The notes: generated by a model not told the origin, from the sequence alone. Positions 1 to 10,761 are shown, counted from the first letter of the stretch. The stretch: 36,121 nucleotides of DNA from Hyphomicrobiales bacterium (GCA_947455995.1 CANGQA010000022.1:1-36121); one strand, 5' to 3'. A program made the numbers and translations.

Positions 1-965
1 AGACCCGAGAGGTAGAGGCACAGCATCGACAACCAAAACAACGTCGAGAGGCCGAAACCGATCATGGCCAAACCGAATAGGGTAATCGCGGCAAACAGCA
101 ACGGCCCCACTTTGCGGCGGATCGGCCATTGCGTCAGGATCAACGCCATTGTGATGGATCCGCACGCAGGTGCAGCACGCATCAATCCCAGACCTTCAGG
201 CCCCACATGCAGGACATCCTGCGCGAACATCGGCAGCAAGGCCGTTGCTCCTCCCAAAAGCACCGCAAACAGATCCAGCGAAATCGCGCCTAAAATCACC
301 GGCTGCGATTTGATGAAATGGATACCGCCCAACAGATGCGGCACGGTAATCGGCTCGCGCGCCACCACGGGGGGGCGCGCCCTGACGCTCAGAATTGAAA
401 TCATGCCCAAGGCAAAGCACAAAGCCCCCAAGCCGAACACCACATCCGGACCCAGCACATAGAGCAAACCGCCCAGAGCCGGACCCAACACTGTTCCCGT
501 CTGCATGGTGGAGGACGACAAGGCCAGTCCGCCAGACAAGGCATCGCGTGGCAGCAGCCCCGGCAGTATGGCTTGGGTTGCCGGCATATAAAACGCCCGA
601 GCGGCCCCTTGCAGCATGGTCAGCAGGAAAATCGGCCATATCTCGGTGATTTGGAGCCAGACACAGGACAACATGCCGAGCGATACCAGACAGGCGACAG
701 CGTAGCCCGAGGCAATGACCTTGCGGCGATCATACCGATCTGCCACCTGGCCGGTGACCAGCGCCAATATCGGGGCAGGTAAAAAAGCTGCAAGACCGAC
801 AAACCCGAGCGCCCATGCGCTTTTGGTCATATCATAGACATACCAGCCCATCGCGACTGATTGCATTTGCAATGCCATCACTGTTGAAATTCGGGCCAGA
901 ACAAAGGCACGGAAATCGTGCAACCGCAGAACAGACCAACCAGAAGAGGGCATCGGCTCAATCAT
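1..965 (-). CDS. MFS exporter (EntS/MFS_3-like), 3' end outside window
   Basis: Translating the minus strand from an ATG at 965 gives 321 codons with no stop before the left edge, so the C-terminus is missing. The product is a polytopic inner-membrane protein with alternating hydrophobic helices. After the second helix it has a typical major facilitator motif A, GQVADRYDRRKV (about residues 70-81). The sequence from RAFYMPATQAILPGLL onward, with the following Gly/Pro-rich helix, resembles the MFS_3 (EntS, macrolide-efflux) branch. The substrate cannot be read from sequence. It is probably monocistronic, with its promoter in the 220-bp gap towards gyrB. Another in-frame ATG lies four codons downstream. 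Family call is firm; drug or siderophore export is inference. Confidence 0.8.
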   Translation of the reverse strand, partial: MIEPMPSSGWSVLRLHDFRAFVLARISTVMALQMQSVAMGWYVYDMTKSAWALGFVGLAAFLPAPILALVTGQVADRYDRRKVIASGYAVACLVSLGMLSCVWLQITEIWPIFLLTMLQGAARAFYMPATQAILPGLLPRDALSGGLALSSSTMQTGTVLGPALGGLLYVLGPDVVFGLGALCFALGMISILSVRARPPVVAREPITVPHLLGGIHFIKSQPVILGAISLDLFAVLLGGATALLPMFAQDVLHVGPEGLGLMRAAPACGSITMALILTQWPIRRKVGPLLFAAITLFGLAMIGFGLSTLFWLSMLCLYLSG

Positions 966-1185
966 TCTTCAGGACCACTCAATCGGGGAACAACAACACT
1001 CTTTTGGGTTGATGTAACATAGGCCAATGTCCAAGTCGTCCATCATGGACAGCGCGCACAAAACCACAATCCAGACACTCGCCAGCGGCCATACAAAAGC
1101 GAGCCGTTATGCGGCAAGCATCTCATGAAACAAGACACACCACAACACGACAAGTTCTTGTCTAGCGGCCAACCGTTACGCCCGA
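966..1185. other. gyrB-MFS intergenic region with a 14-bp inverted repeat
   Basis: A 220-bp gap downstream of gyrB and upstream of the MFS gene. It contains GACAAG-TT-CTTGTC at 1149-1162, a tight inverted repeat whose two-base centre favours a protein-binding site over an RNA hairpin. It could be an operator for the MFS gene, but it lies about 180 bp from that start. No intrinsic terminator with a T-run is visible after gyrB. Confidence 0.35.
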
Positions 1186-3624
<2,439 letters not shown>

Positions 3625-3672
3625 TTAATTGATCTGCCGAAAGGCGGGCAGAAGATATTGATTCGTCTTGCA

Positions 3673-3701
3673 TTTATAGCCTAAACCGCGCCCTTTTTCA
3701 C
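3673..3701 (-). promoter_or_regulatory. Candidate sigma-70 promoter of gyrB
   Basis: On the minus strand, GTGAAA (3696-3701) is followed by a 17-bp spacer and TATAAA (3673-3678), about 60 bp upstream of the gyrB ATG. The -10 matches 5 of 6 consensus bases and the -35 matches 4 of 6. It would let gyrB be expressed independently of recF. This is a visual match only. Confidence 0.4.
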
Positions 3702-3766
3702 GCGTTAAACGCACCCTCCCTGCTTCTGTGCCGGCGGGATTGCAAAGCAGGCGTGAAATATCCGAT

Positions 3767-4933
3767 TTATGAGGGAAAATAAGGCGCGACCATTCCCGGT
3801 GTCACCACAAAAACCTGTGCACTGTCGGGCATATCGGCAAATGCCTGCGGATCGGCCCCCGTCATGAAGACCTGCACACCCATCAAATCGAGCCGCTCGA
3901 ACAAAGCCGACCGGCGACGCGGATCAAGATGGGCCGCGACCTCGTCCAGCAAAATCAACGGCGCAACGCCGCCCATACTGGCCAGCAATTGAGCATGGGC
4001 CAGCACCAGCCCGACCAATAGAGCCTTTTGTTCCCCTGTCGATGCCCTTGAGGCCACGATATTTTTGGGGCCGTGGTGAACGACCAGATCGGACGCCTGG
4101 GGGCCGATCAAAGTCCGCCCCGCTGCCCTATCCCGCCAGCGACTCTCCCTGAGCCAATCGCGGTAGGTATCCTCGACATCAATGGCAGCAGCCGTGGCAA
4201 GCTCGGATTCAATCGGACCTTCCAGTGCTATATGGGCCCACGGGAAGGCGGAAGCTTCGTCTTTGGTGGACGCAATCAGCGCAGCCAGACGGGCCACCGT
4301 CTCGCGGCGGGCAGCGGCAACGGCCACCCCCGTCTCGGCCACCTCTCGCTCGACGGCTTCGAGCCAGGCCTCATCGGGTCTTTCTTCTTCCAGAAGGCGG
4401 TTGCGTGAACGCAAGGCCCGTTCGAGTGCATTGACCCGTCCACCGTGATCGGGATCAACCGCCAGCACCAACCGATCCAGAAATCGCCGCCTATCGCCGG
4501 CCGAACCCGCAAATAACCCATCAAAAGCCGGCGTCAGCCAGACCAGCCGCACATGATCGGCAAAGGCCGAAGGCGAGGACACGGCCGCCCCGTCGACCCG
4601 GCAACGGCGCGCACCGATCTGACCTGAAACGACAGGCTCCATAGCTGTGCCAAGCCGTCGCTCGTGGCCTTCCTCATCCGTCAGTGTCAGCGACAAAGCG
4701 AAGCCGCCCGCCCCGTCCTGAGCGACCATCTCACTCAAATCAACGCGCCGCAAACCACGCCCGGGGGTAAAAAGAGAAATGGCTTCCAGCAGATTGGTTT
4801 TGCCCGCGCCATTCTCGCCCACAAAAGCCACAAGTCGCCCGCCCACACTCAGGTCAAGCACATTATAGGAGCGAAAGTCACTGAGCATCAGGCGCCGAAC
4901 CATCGGTAGGCGACGAGAGGCCGGGCCAAGCAT
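3767..4933 (-). CDS. recF: DNA replication and repair protein RecF
   Basis: SMC-like ABC ATPase that helps load RecA at gapped DNA and stalled forks. At 388 residues it is of normal length. Walker A is GENGAGKT (39-46), the ABC signature is STGEQKALL (from about 298) and Walker B is LILLDEVAAHLDP (from about 327). The N-terminal VRRLMLSDFRSY followed by the P-loop is diagnostic. The true start may be the internal Met11, because most homologues begin about ten residues before LSDFR. It lies 75 bp downstream of dnaN on the same strand, probably co-transcribed. Confidence 0.96.
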   Translation of the reverse strand: MLGPASRRLPMVRRLMLSDFRSYNVLDLSVGGRLVAFVGENGAGKTNLLEAISLFTPGRGLRRVDLSEMVAQDGAGGFALSLTLTDEEGHERRLGTAMEPVVSGQIGARRCRVDGAAVSSPSAFADHVRLVWLTPAFDGLFAGSAGDRRRFLDRLVLAVDPDHGGRVNALERALRSRNRLLEEERPDEAWLEAVEREVAETGVAVAAARRETVARLAALIASTKDEASAFPWAHIALEGPIESELATAAAIDVEDTYRDWLRESRWRDRAAGRTLIGPQASDLVVHHGPKNIVASRASTGEQKALLVGLVLAHAQLLASMGGVAPLILLDEVAAHLDPRRRSALFERLDLMGVQVFMTGADPQAFADMPDSAQVFVVTPGMVAPYFPS

Positions 4934-5008
4934 TCAGTGTTCCTTTAAATCAGAGTAAGCGGGGGAGTGGCTCCCGCGCTCCTTCTGTCACACAAGAGCA
5001 TGAAAGGA

Positions 5009-6127
5009 TCAGACCCGCATCGGCATCAGGACATACAGCGCATTCGAGCCGTCACGGTCCTGAATCACAGTGGGCGAGCCAGAATCGGAGAGCTTGAAAA
5101 AGGCTGTATCGCTATCAAGCTGGTTGGTGATATCGAGAAGATAACGAGCATTGAAGCCAATTTCGAGCGGGGTAGAATCGTAGTCGACCTCGATCTCTTC
5201 AGTCGCCGACCCTGAATCAGGATTGGTTACAGACAATGTCAGCTTGCGATCTGCCACGCTTAATTTGACCGCACGTCCACGCTCGGAAGAGATCGTCGAG
5301 ACGCGGTCAACCGCGGCTGCAAACTCAGCTTTATCGGTGACCAGAACTTTGTCATTTCCGGCTGGGATCACCCGCTGATAGTCCGGAAAAGTGCCGTCAA
5401 TCAGTTTGGATGTCAGCACCACAGAGCCGAAAGTCATGCGGATTTTGCTGGCTGACAGTTCGATCTTGACCTCCTCGCCGGCAATTTCAACCAGCTTGAT
5501 GATCTCGTTGACTGCCTTGCGCGGAATGATGATGCCCGGCATGCCGGCCGAACCTTGCGGCGCGGGAGTTTCAACCCGAGCCAGACGGTGACCGTCTGTC
5601 GCTACCGCACGCAACAGGGGCTGACCTTCGATATCTATGGTGTGCAGAAAAATACCGTTGAGATAATAACGGGTTTCCTCGGTGGAAATCGCGAATTGGG
5701 TTTTCTCGATCAGGCGGTGCAAATGGCTTGAACCGACCTGGAAAGAATGGCTCATATCGCCCGCTGCCAGATCGGGAAAATCGGTATCCGGCAGGGTCTG
5801 AAGTGTGAAGCGCGAACGGCCGGAACGGATCACCATCTGACCGCTATCACCAGAGGTTTCCAGCGAAACCTGCGCGCCATCAGGCAATTTGCGGATGATG
5901 TCATGCAGCATATGGGCGGCTACCGTGGTTCCGCCCGCTTCCTCGATATCGGCACCCAACAATTCGGTGACCTCGAGATCAAGATCGGTCGCGCGCAGAT
6001 GCAGCGATCCGTTTTCAGCACGTAACAAAGCATTGGAGAGAATCGGGATCGTGGTCCGGCGTTCGACGACACGATGCACATGGCCTAGCGACTTCAACAA
6101 TGCCGCACGTTCGACTGTGACCTTCAT
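5009..6127 (-). CDS. dnaN: DNA polymerase III sliding clamp (beta subunit)
   Basis: Ring-shaped processivity clamp for DNA polymerase III and a docking platform for Hda and repair polymerases. I start it at the ATG at 6127 (MKVTVERAALLKSL), giving 372 residues. The open frame continues 63 codons upstream, but that stretch is low-complexity non-family sequence and family members begin at this Met. Three clamp domains are evident. The C-terminal YVLMPMRV is the conserved end that forms part of the peptide-binding pocket. It lies between dnaA (263 bp upstream) and recF (75 bp downstream). Confidence 0.97.
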   Translation of the reverse strand: MKVTVERAALLKSLGHVHRVVERRTTIPILSNALLRAENGSLHLRATDLDLEVTELLGADIEEAGGTTVAAHMLHDIIRKLPDGAQVSLETSGDSGQMVIRSGRSRFTLQTLPDTDFPDLAAGDMSHSFQVGSSHLHRLIEKTQFAISTEETRYYLNGIFLHTIDIEGQPLLRAVATDGHRLARVETPAPQGSAGMPGIIIPRKAVNEIIKLVEIAGEEVKIELSASKIRMTFGSVVLTSKLIDGTFPDYQRVIPAGNDKVLVTDKAEFAAAVDRVSTISSERGRAVKLSVADRKLTLSVTNPDSGSATEEIEVDYDSTPLEIGFNARYLLDITNQLDSDTAFFKLSDSGSPTVIQDRDGSNALYVLMPMRV

Positions 6128-6390
6128 GGCTTCGTTTGCTCTTCTATCTGTGGCAGCGCGCCAAATAAAGCAGGGGGCAGGGAAAATAACACAAACATTC
6201 CCAACCGACGGGGCCGCACTTTCGCAAGACTGCCTATCAAGATCAAGCCATACGCATGCTTTATGCCGTCCCAAGCCGGATGATCCACAGCGAATTACGG
6301 GATCAAGAGATTTCACAGGTCAGGAGGCCAGAGGCCCCCCCTCATAGGTTGCCCCTGTCAAGATCAATCCCGAAGCTCACTTCGGAACAA
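6128..6390. promoter_or_regulatory. dnaA-dnaN intergenic region with one DnaA-box-like site
   Basis: A 263-bp gap on the dnaN side of dnaA. It contains TGATCCACA at 6281-6289, one base away from the DnaA box TTATCCACA and the same as the form I recall being called the Caulobacter G-box. It also has a direct repeat TCAAGATCAA at 6237-6246 and 6358-6367. It probably carries the dnaN promoter, but I cannot assign -35/-10 elements with confidence. Confidence 0.35.
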
Positions 6391-7896
6391 TCAGTCTTGC
6401 AGCATCCGCTTGAGCAATTCGACATCATCCTTCAAGCCAAGATCGGCACCGACGGCGGCCTCGATCTTGCGGACGGCATGAAGAACAGTCGTATGGTCAC
6501 GTCCGCCGAAACGACGGCCGATTTCAGGCAATGAGCGCAGGGTAAGGATCTTTGACAGATACATGGCCACCTGACGGGGCTTGACCACACCGGCAGAGCG
6601 GCGTGACGACAAGATATCGGCGCGGCTGACATTGTAATGGGTGGCCACCAGTTTCTGGATATCCTCGATCTTGACCTTGCGGGGCTCGCGGGCGCGGACC
6701 AGATCGCGAATGGCCAAATCAGCCGCATCAATCGACAAAACGCCACCTGTCAGGGTCGAATGGGCCAGCAATCGGTTCACCGCACCGTCGAGATCCCGCC
6801 CATTGGTGGTGATGACATGGGCAACATGCGCCACCACTTCCGAACTGACGATGAAATTGGGGTGGTGCAATTTAGCCGCAGCAATGCGCGTATCAATGAT
6901 TTTGACACGCAGGGGCTCGTCCAGCGATCCCATTTCAACCACCAAACCACCTGCAAGACGTGAGCGAACGCGCTCGTCAAGGCTTTCCAGATCGGATGGA
7001 GGACGATCAGCCGCCACAACCACCTGACGCCCGGCATCAATCAAGGCATTCAGCGTATGGCAAAATTCCTGCTGGATCGACTTGCCCTGCAGGAACTGCA
7101 CATCGTCGATGATCAGCACATCAATACCGCGCAACCGCTCCTTGAAGGCCAGAGCCGTCTGGGCTTTCAAGGCTGTTACAAAATCATACATAAACCGGTC
7201 GGCTGTCAGATAGATCATCCGGCAACCGGAGGCGATCACCTCATGGCCGATGGCATGAAGAAGATGCGTTTTGCCCAATCCGACAGACGAATGGACATAA
7301 AGGGGATTATACAAAAGCGGCGCGCCGCGCTCTATCCGTGCAACACGTTCAGCCGCCGCATGGGCCAGCGCATTGGATCGGCCGACCAGAAAACTTGAAA
7401 AGGCCAGACGGCGATCAAGCGGAGAACCGGACAGGCCATCAGCCTCAGTCGGTTGGGTGCGCTCTTCCATCCGTTCCTGGGCGGTACGTTCAACAGTCGG
7501 ACGGGAGGACGCGGACAAGGGAGCCTCTTGTGACATACTCGTCCGTGGCAAAGCCCGGTGCAGGGCATTGCGCACAGTCAGAGAAATTTCGGTGACACCG
7601 GAGAATTCTTCAGAGACCAGCGCACGAACGCGATCAACATAATGGGATTGAATCCAGCTTTTCAGAAATCGGGTCGGCACAGAAAGATGGGCCACACCAT
7701 CGACGCGCTCCAGCAATTCAAGCCGGCCAAACCAGCTTGAAAACACGTCTTCCCCCAATTCGGCACGCAAACGGCGGCGCACACGATCCCACGATTCAGC
7801 AACAGATGCTTCAGAACCACTCACAACAGTGACGGATGAACCAGCCTCTGTATCAAGCCTCTTCAGGTCGTTTGGCGATCGGGAAGAATTCAACAT
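6391..7896 (-). CDS. dnaA: Chromosomal replication initiator DnaA
   Basis: AAA+ initiator that binds DnaA boxes at oriC and melts the origin. At 501 residues it is normal for the class. Domain I (about 34-110) is followed by a variable linker (110-160). The AAA+ core has Walker [10 protein letters not shown] (203-211), Walker B LIIDDVQF (261-268) and the box VII arginine region RSRLAGGL (311-318). The domain IV helix-turn-helix ends in the DnaA signature [15 protein letters not shown] (from about 464). The start at 7896 has only a weak Shine-Dalgarno (GAGAG). Two Met residues before the DnaA domain do not improve it. It lies 936 bp downstream of rpsT. Confidence 0.98.
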   Translation of the reverse strand: MLNSSRSPNDLKRLDTEAGSSVTVVSGSEASVAESWDRVRRRLRAELGEDVFSSWFGRLELLERVDGVAHLSVPTRFLKSWIQSHYVDRVRALVSEEFSGVTEISLTVRNALHRALPRTSMSQEAPLSASSRPTVERTAQERMEERTQPTEADGLSGSPLDRRLAFSSFLVGRSNALAHAAAERVARIERGAPLLYNPLYVHSSVGLGKTHLLHAIGHEVIASGCRMIYLTADRFMYDFVTALKAQTALAFKERLRGIDVLIIDDVQFLQGKSIQQEFCHTLNALIDAGRQVVVAADRPPSDLESLDERVRSRLAGGLVVEMGSLDEPLRVKIIDTRIAAAKLHHPNFIVSSEVVAHVAHVITTNGRDLDGAVNRLLAHSTLTGGVLSIDAADLAIRDLVRAREPRKVKIEDIQKLVATHYNVSRADILSSRRSAGVVKPRQVAMYLSKILTLRSLPEIGRRFGGRDHTTVLHAVRKIEAAVGADLGLKDDVELLKRMLQD

Positions 7897-7923
7897 CAGT
7901 ATTCTCTCAACAGGGTATGCGTC

Positions 7924-7935
7924 TTTGTTAACAAA
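7924..7935. promoter_or_regulatory. 12-bp perfect palindrome upstream of dnaA
   Basis: TTTGTTAACAAA is a perfect palindrome 27 bp upstream of the dnaA ATG. Its position in the leader or promoter fits an operator. It also carries a GTTAAC core that could be read as overlapping CtrA half sites. The binding factor is unknown. Confidence 0.35.
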
Positions 7936-8300
7936 TGAACAGTTCGGCCAACATTAGAGACACCAGAAATGTCCTAAACGGGCCGACCAAATGTCAGATC
8001 AGCAGGTGCTATCTGGCAACAAGGCGCACAGGCATGAAGAGGCAACAATCAACAAACAATGAGAACCAGTCATAACAAACCCCCAAACTAAAATTCACAT
8101 CTCGTCCAGAAGACAAAAACTGTCTAAAGGACCAGAGTTTTCAGACCGCCATCTTATCGATGGCATCACCGCGATATTTTTTAATGCCCAGGTTTCATGT
8201 CCCAGGCTTTGTCATTTTCCAGAGTGCGGCTCGGTGAAATCGATCCGCTTCAGGCAATAGAAAACCTTGGCGTAAAACGCATTCACACGTTTAACCATCA

Positions 8301-8338
8301 CTGAGGAACTCCAGAACACATGCTCTGGAGTGATCAGA
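8301..8338. repeat. Inverted repeat / hairpin in the dnaA-rpsT interval
   Basis: ACTCCAGA (8308-8315) and TCTGGAGT (8324-8331) form a perfect 8-bp stem around an 8-base loop. A second 4-bp stem, CTGA (8301-8304) with TCAG (8334-8337), lies outside a small internal loop. No T-run follows on either strand, so a classical terminator is unlikely. A structured RNA or a protein site is possible. Confidence 0.45.
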
Positions 8339-8460
8339 CATTTGCATGTCCATGCGGCCCTGCGCAACGTGCCTGAAAGCCAAGTGGGGTCAGGAATGGC
8401 TAAAAACGCGGCATTTTTGATCTGGTGTTTTTGGCTTCCCAAGACAAGCCTCTGTGAATG

Positions 8461-8475
8461 TTAACTATTTCTTAA
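8461..8475. promoter_or_regulatory. CtrA-type box TTAA-N7-TTAA
   Basis: The sequence TTAACTATTTCTTAA matches the full CtrA consensus (two TTAA halves with a 7-base gap) used in alphaproteobacterial cell-cycle control. Additional TTAACC half sites lie at 8291, 8551 and 8574. It falls in the most AT-rich part of the interval, where chance matches are also more frequent. Confidence 0.4.
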
Positions 8476-8700
8476 TGCTGTTTGATCGAGCAAAAAAAGA
8501 TTCTTTTTTTTTGATTCCGCTATTGACCAGCCCTGATCAAGCCCACATGGTTAACCCTCTATCGTCTTATGTATTAACCCAATGATATTGCTGATGTTTT
8601 TGTGCGCGGATGTGGAGACTTTATCGGGTGCTTGTTGGCGAACATTACAATTTTATGTCAAGCCCTAACTGCATTTAAATGGCGAAAAAAATGTAAAATT

Positions 8701-8734
8701 TTTAATAAAAAAGTCCGAAACAGGTTCGGACTTT
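8701..8734 (-). terminator. Intrinsic terminator downstream of rpsT (distal)
   Basis: AAAGTCCGAA (8710-8719) and TTCGGACTTT (8725-8734) form a perfect 10-bp stem with a 5-base loop. On the minus strand the hairpin is followed directly by TTTTTTATTAAA, a strong U-tract. It is about 100 bp after the rpsT stop. Confidence 0.8.
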
Positions 8735-8763
8735 CAAACGAATGCCATCATTCAGCGTGTGCC

Positions 8764-8803
8764 AAACAAAGAAAAAGTTGCATCCATCTCTGGTTGCAAC
8801 TTT
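8764..8803 (-). terminator. Intrinsic terminator downstream of rpsT (proximal)
   Basis: AAAGTTGCATCC (8774-8785) pairs with GGTTGCAACTTT (8792-8803) with one mismatch and a 6-base loop. On the minus strand the stem runs into a T-rich tail (TTCTTTGTTT). It starts about 30 bp after the rpsT stop codon and precedes a second terminator. Confidence 0.7.
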
Positions 8804-8832
8804 CAATAAGCTCATCGAAACAATTGTGCTTC

Positions 8833-9099
8833 TTAAGCGGTCATAGCCTTCACAGCCTTTGTCAGGCGGGAGACCTTGCGAGACGCTGTATTGCGATGAA
8901 CGACGCCTTTTTGCGCTGCGCGGATCAAAGCAGGCTGGGCATCAGCCAAGGCTGCACTGGCTGCAGCAGCATCGCCGGTGCGCAAGGCATCTTCAACCTT
9001 CTTGACATAGGTCCGCATGCGCGAACGACGGGCGCGATTGACTGCTGTACGCCGCTCGATTTTGCGGGTCGCTTTTTTGGCAGACTTCGTATTCGCCAT
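8833..9099 (-). CDS. rpsT: 30S ribosomal protein S20
   Basis: An 88-residue, Lys/Arg/Ala-rich primary 16S rRNA-binding protein. The N-terminus [17 protein letters not shown] and the C-terminal [18 protein letters not shown] are diagnostic of S20. The start has a good Shine-Dalgarno (GAGGAAGAG). A short inverted repeat, CGTCA-CTG-TGACG (9116-9128), lies in the leader just upstream. Two tandem terminators follow. Alphaproteobacteria often keep rpsT beside dnaA, as here, although the gap is long. Confidence 0.97.
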   Translation of the reverse strand: MANTKSAKKATRKIERRTAVNRARRSRMRTYVKKVEDALRTGDAAAASAALADAQPALIRAAQKGVVHRNTASRKVSRLTKAVKAMTA

Positions 9100-9115
9100 T
9101 GCTCTTCCTCGATAC

Positions 9116-9128
9116 CGTCACTGTGACG
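9116..9128 (-). promoter_or_regulatory. Inverted repeat in the rpsT leader
   Basis: CGTCA-CTG-TGACG is a 5-bp inverted repeat, 17 bases upstream of the rpsT ATG and next to its ribosome binding site. It may form a small mRNA hairpin. S20 regulates its own translation in enterobacteria, but a link to this element is inference. Confidence 0.25.
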
Positions 9129-9345
9129 ACCAAAGAATGGAACGTCGGTGCCAGTCAAAACAGATGTGATAGGATCAAGGTCATGATCAACATCACAACC
9201 TCTCGTGTGGCGTGTCTATAGCCTTCATAGCGGCGAGCGTCAACGGCATCATTGCATTTTTAACCAATAAACCAGCAATCAGAGGATTCAAAAGCATTGA
9301 ATGAAACGCTGACAAGCCTATCAAGACCGATTATGATAGGACAAT

Positions 9346-10140
9346 ATGAGTGCATTTGCCCCACCTACCCCGCTCCGTCTTCACCACATGGCTTGGTTGG
9401 CTTTAATTGCCATTGCCACGTTATCGGGCTGCCTGTGGCTTGTGTTGCACCCGCAGAGTTTTCTGGTTTTTTTCGTCGATCAACGCCTGTATTTGCTTGA
9501 ATTATCGAAAGAATTTCCACTGCAAGCCATGCTGGCCTATGTCGTTTTCTATTTTTTATATGTCAGCCTCGGCATTCCCGCGTCTTTTTTCATTACGATC
9601 CTTGGCGGCTTTTTATTCGACTGGCGTCTGGCCATTGTGCTCTCGATCAGCACGGCCACGCTCGGAGGAACCTGTCTGGTGATGATTGTGCGACACGGAT
9701 TCCACCATTTGGCCCGCCAATGGATCGGGCCCCGTTTTCACAGACTGTCAGAAGGTTTCAACCGCGATGCGGTATCCTATCTCCTTTTCATGCGTCTATT
9801 GCCGGTGTTTCCGTTCTGGGTCGTCAATCTGGTGGTGGCAGTTATGAATGTGCCGCTACGGATTTTTATACCCGCGACCTTTGTCGGCATGGCTCCAGCG
9901 GCCACTGCAGCGGCCTTGATTGGATCGGGACTGGATGCGGCCCTGATCCGGCCGACAGAGCAATTGCTGGCCTGCCGTGCAAGTGGGCAGATACCTTGTG
10001 ATGTGGTGATCCAGTGGCTCGATTTGGCCCAGCCGTCTTTTATGACGGCCTCGATCATTATGGGCAGCCTGTCGATCCTGCCGCCGATATGGCGTTATGG
10101 TTCAAAGTTTTTTGCCGCCAAACATGCGGGCAAGTCTTAA
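9346..10140 (+). CDS. TVP38/TMEM64-family (VTT domain) membrane protein
   Basis: A 264-residue polytopic inner-membrane protein of the DedA/VTT superfamily. Hydrophobic segments are at about 14-33, 55-75, 80-105, 142-165, 170-190 and 225-245. The VTT domain shows VSLGIPASFFITILGGFLF, then LGGTCLVMIVRHG, then the re-entrant segment FMRLLPVFPFWVVNLVVA with its conserved Arg and Pro. VTT proteins are linked to lipid scrambling or proton-coupled transport; the substrate here is unknown. The start is supported by AGGA five bases upstream. Its stop codon overlaps that of the convergent SCO1 gene (TTAA at 10137-10140). A short periplasmic loop with two cysteines (ACRASGQIPC) follows the VTT core. 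Confidence 0.85.
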   Translation: MSAFAPPTPLRLHHMAWLALIAIATLSGCLWLVLHPQSFLVFFVDQRLYLLELSKEFPLQAMLAYVVFYFLYVSLGIPASFFITILGGFLFDWRLAIVLSISTATLGGTCLVMIVRHGFHHLARQWIGPRFHRLSEGFNRDAVSYLLFMRLLPVFPFWVVNLVVAVMNVPLRIFIPATFVGMAPAATAAALIGSGLDAALIRPTEQLLACRASGQIPCDVVIQWLDLAQPSFMTASIIMGSLSILPPIWRYGSKFFAAKHAGKS

Positions 10141-10727
10141 AAATAAGAGTGGATCAATTTGGCGGTTTCTTCGGGCGAGCGGTCCAGATTAAGCGAAGAG
10201 ACGAATCGCCCCTGCTTGTCCATCAAATAGACCAGAGCGGTGTGGTCCATCGTATAGCTCCCGTTCTTATCCTCGATTTTACGGGCATAGACACGATAGG
10301 ATTTGATGATCGTCTGGATATCGGCGAGGGATCCGGTCAATCCGACAATGCGCGGATCAAAACTGCTCAGATAAAGCGACAGCAAGGCCTGATCGTCCCG
10401 TTCGGGATCAATGGTTACAAAATAGGTTTTGAGCCTATCAGCATCTTTCCCCAAAGCGGCATAGACTTGGGTCATTTCGAACAATGCGGTCGGGCAGACA
10501 TCGGGGCAGTGGGTATAACCGAAGAACACCACACTCGGGGAACCCGGCAAATCCCTATCCGTCACGATCCTTCCATCATGGGCTGTCAGACGAAAGGCCC
10601 CGCCGATCGACGAAGAAGCCGATCCGCCCGCCGGCAAACGGCTACCCGTCCACCACACAATGGCACTGCCGAACAGCAAAACCCCGAACAAGAAGGCGAC
10701 CAATGGTAGAAGAACCCGACGCGACAT
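10137..10727 (-). CDS. SCO1/SenC/PrrC family copper chaperone
   Basis: A membrane-anchored thioredoxin-fold protein that delivers copper to the CuA centre of cytochrome oxidase, or acts as a thiol reductant. I start it at ATG 10727 (MSRRVLLPLVAFLFG), giving 196 residues with an N-terminal anchor at about 5-26. The upstream 78 in-frame codons are Trp/Cys-rich out-of-frame sequence overlapping the small ORF. Copper ligands are Cys74 and Cys78 in GYTHCPDVCP and His162 in MDHTALVYLMD. No oxidase genes are visible nearby. The stop overlaps the end of the VTT gene. Confidence 0.92.
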   Translation of the reverse strand: MSRRVLLPLVAFLFGVLLFGSAIVWWTGSRLPAGGSASSSIGGAFRLTAHDGRIVTDRDLPGSPSVVFFGYTHCPDVCPTALFEMTQVYAALGKDADRLKTYFVTIDPERDDQALLSLYLSSFDPRIVGLTGSLADIQTIIKSYRVYARKIEDKNGSYTMDHTALVYLMDKQGRFVSSLNLDRSPEETAKLIHSYF

Positions 10728-10761
10728 CGTTGACCCATTTGTTGAAATTTGAAAGCGAAGG

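Larger units (their letters stand above)
7897..8832. other. 936-bp gene-free interval between dnaA and rpsT (candidate origin/control region)
   Basis: No convincing gene lies here; the only sizeable frame (8212-8442, minus, 76 codons) resembles nothing I know. The interval is AT-rich, especially 8455-8600. It holds a palindrome near dnaA (7924-7935), an inverted repeat (8301-8338), a TTAA-N7-TTAA CtrA-type box (8461-8475), two GATTC (GANTC) sites (8499-8503, 8513-8517) in an A/T-run stretch, direct repeats TTAACCC (8551-8557, 8574-8580), and two terminators for rpsT. I found no DnaA box better than 7 of 9. An origin is possible but not shown. At the least it contains the dnaA promoter. Confidence 0.5.

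Noticed and set aside
196-639. 147-codon minus-strand frame inside the MFS region
   Set aside because: It overlaps the clear MFS frame (start 965) and reads as Gly/Arg/Cys-rich out-of-frame sequence.
6128-6316. N-terminal extension of dnaN to an upstream Met
   Set aside because: The added 63 residues have no clamp similarity, and the internal MKVTVERAALLKSL is the usual start.
8212-8442. 76-codon open frame on the minus strand in the dnaA-rpsT interval
   Set aside because: No family resemblance, no convincing ribosome binding site, and it runs through the 8301-8338 hairpin; more likely chance.
8611-8619. TGTGGAGAC and similar sequences as DnaA boxes (also at 8091-8099, 8279-8287 and 8453-8461)
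   Set aside because: Only 7 of 9 matches each; several such matches are expected by chance in 936 bp on two strands.
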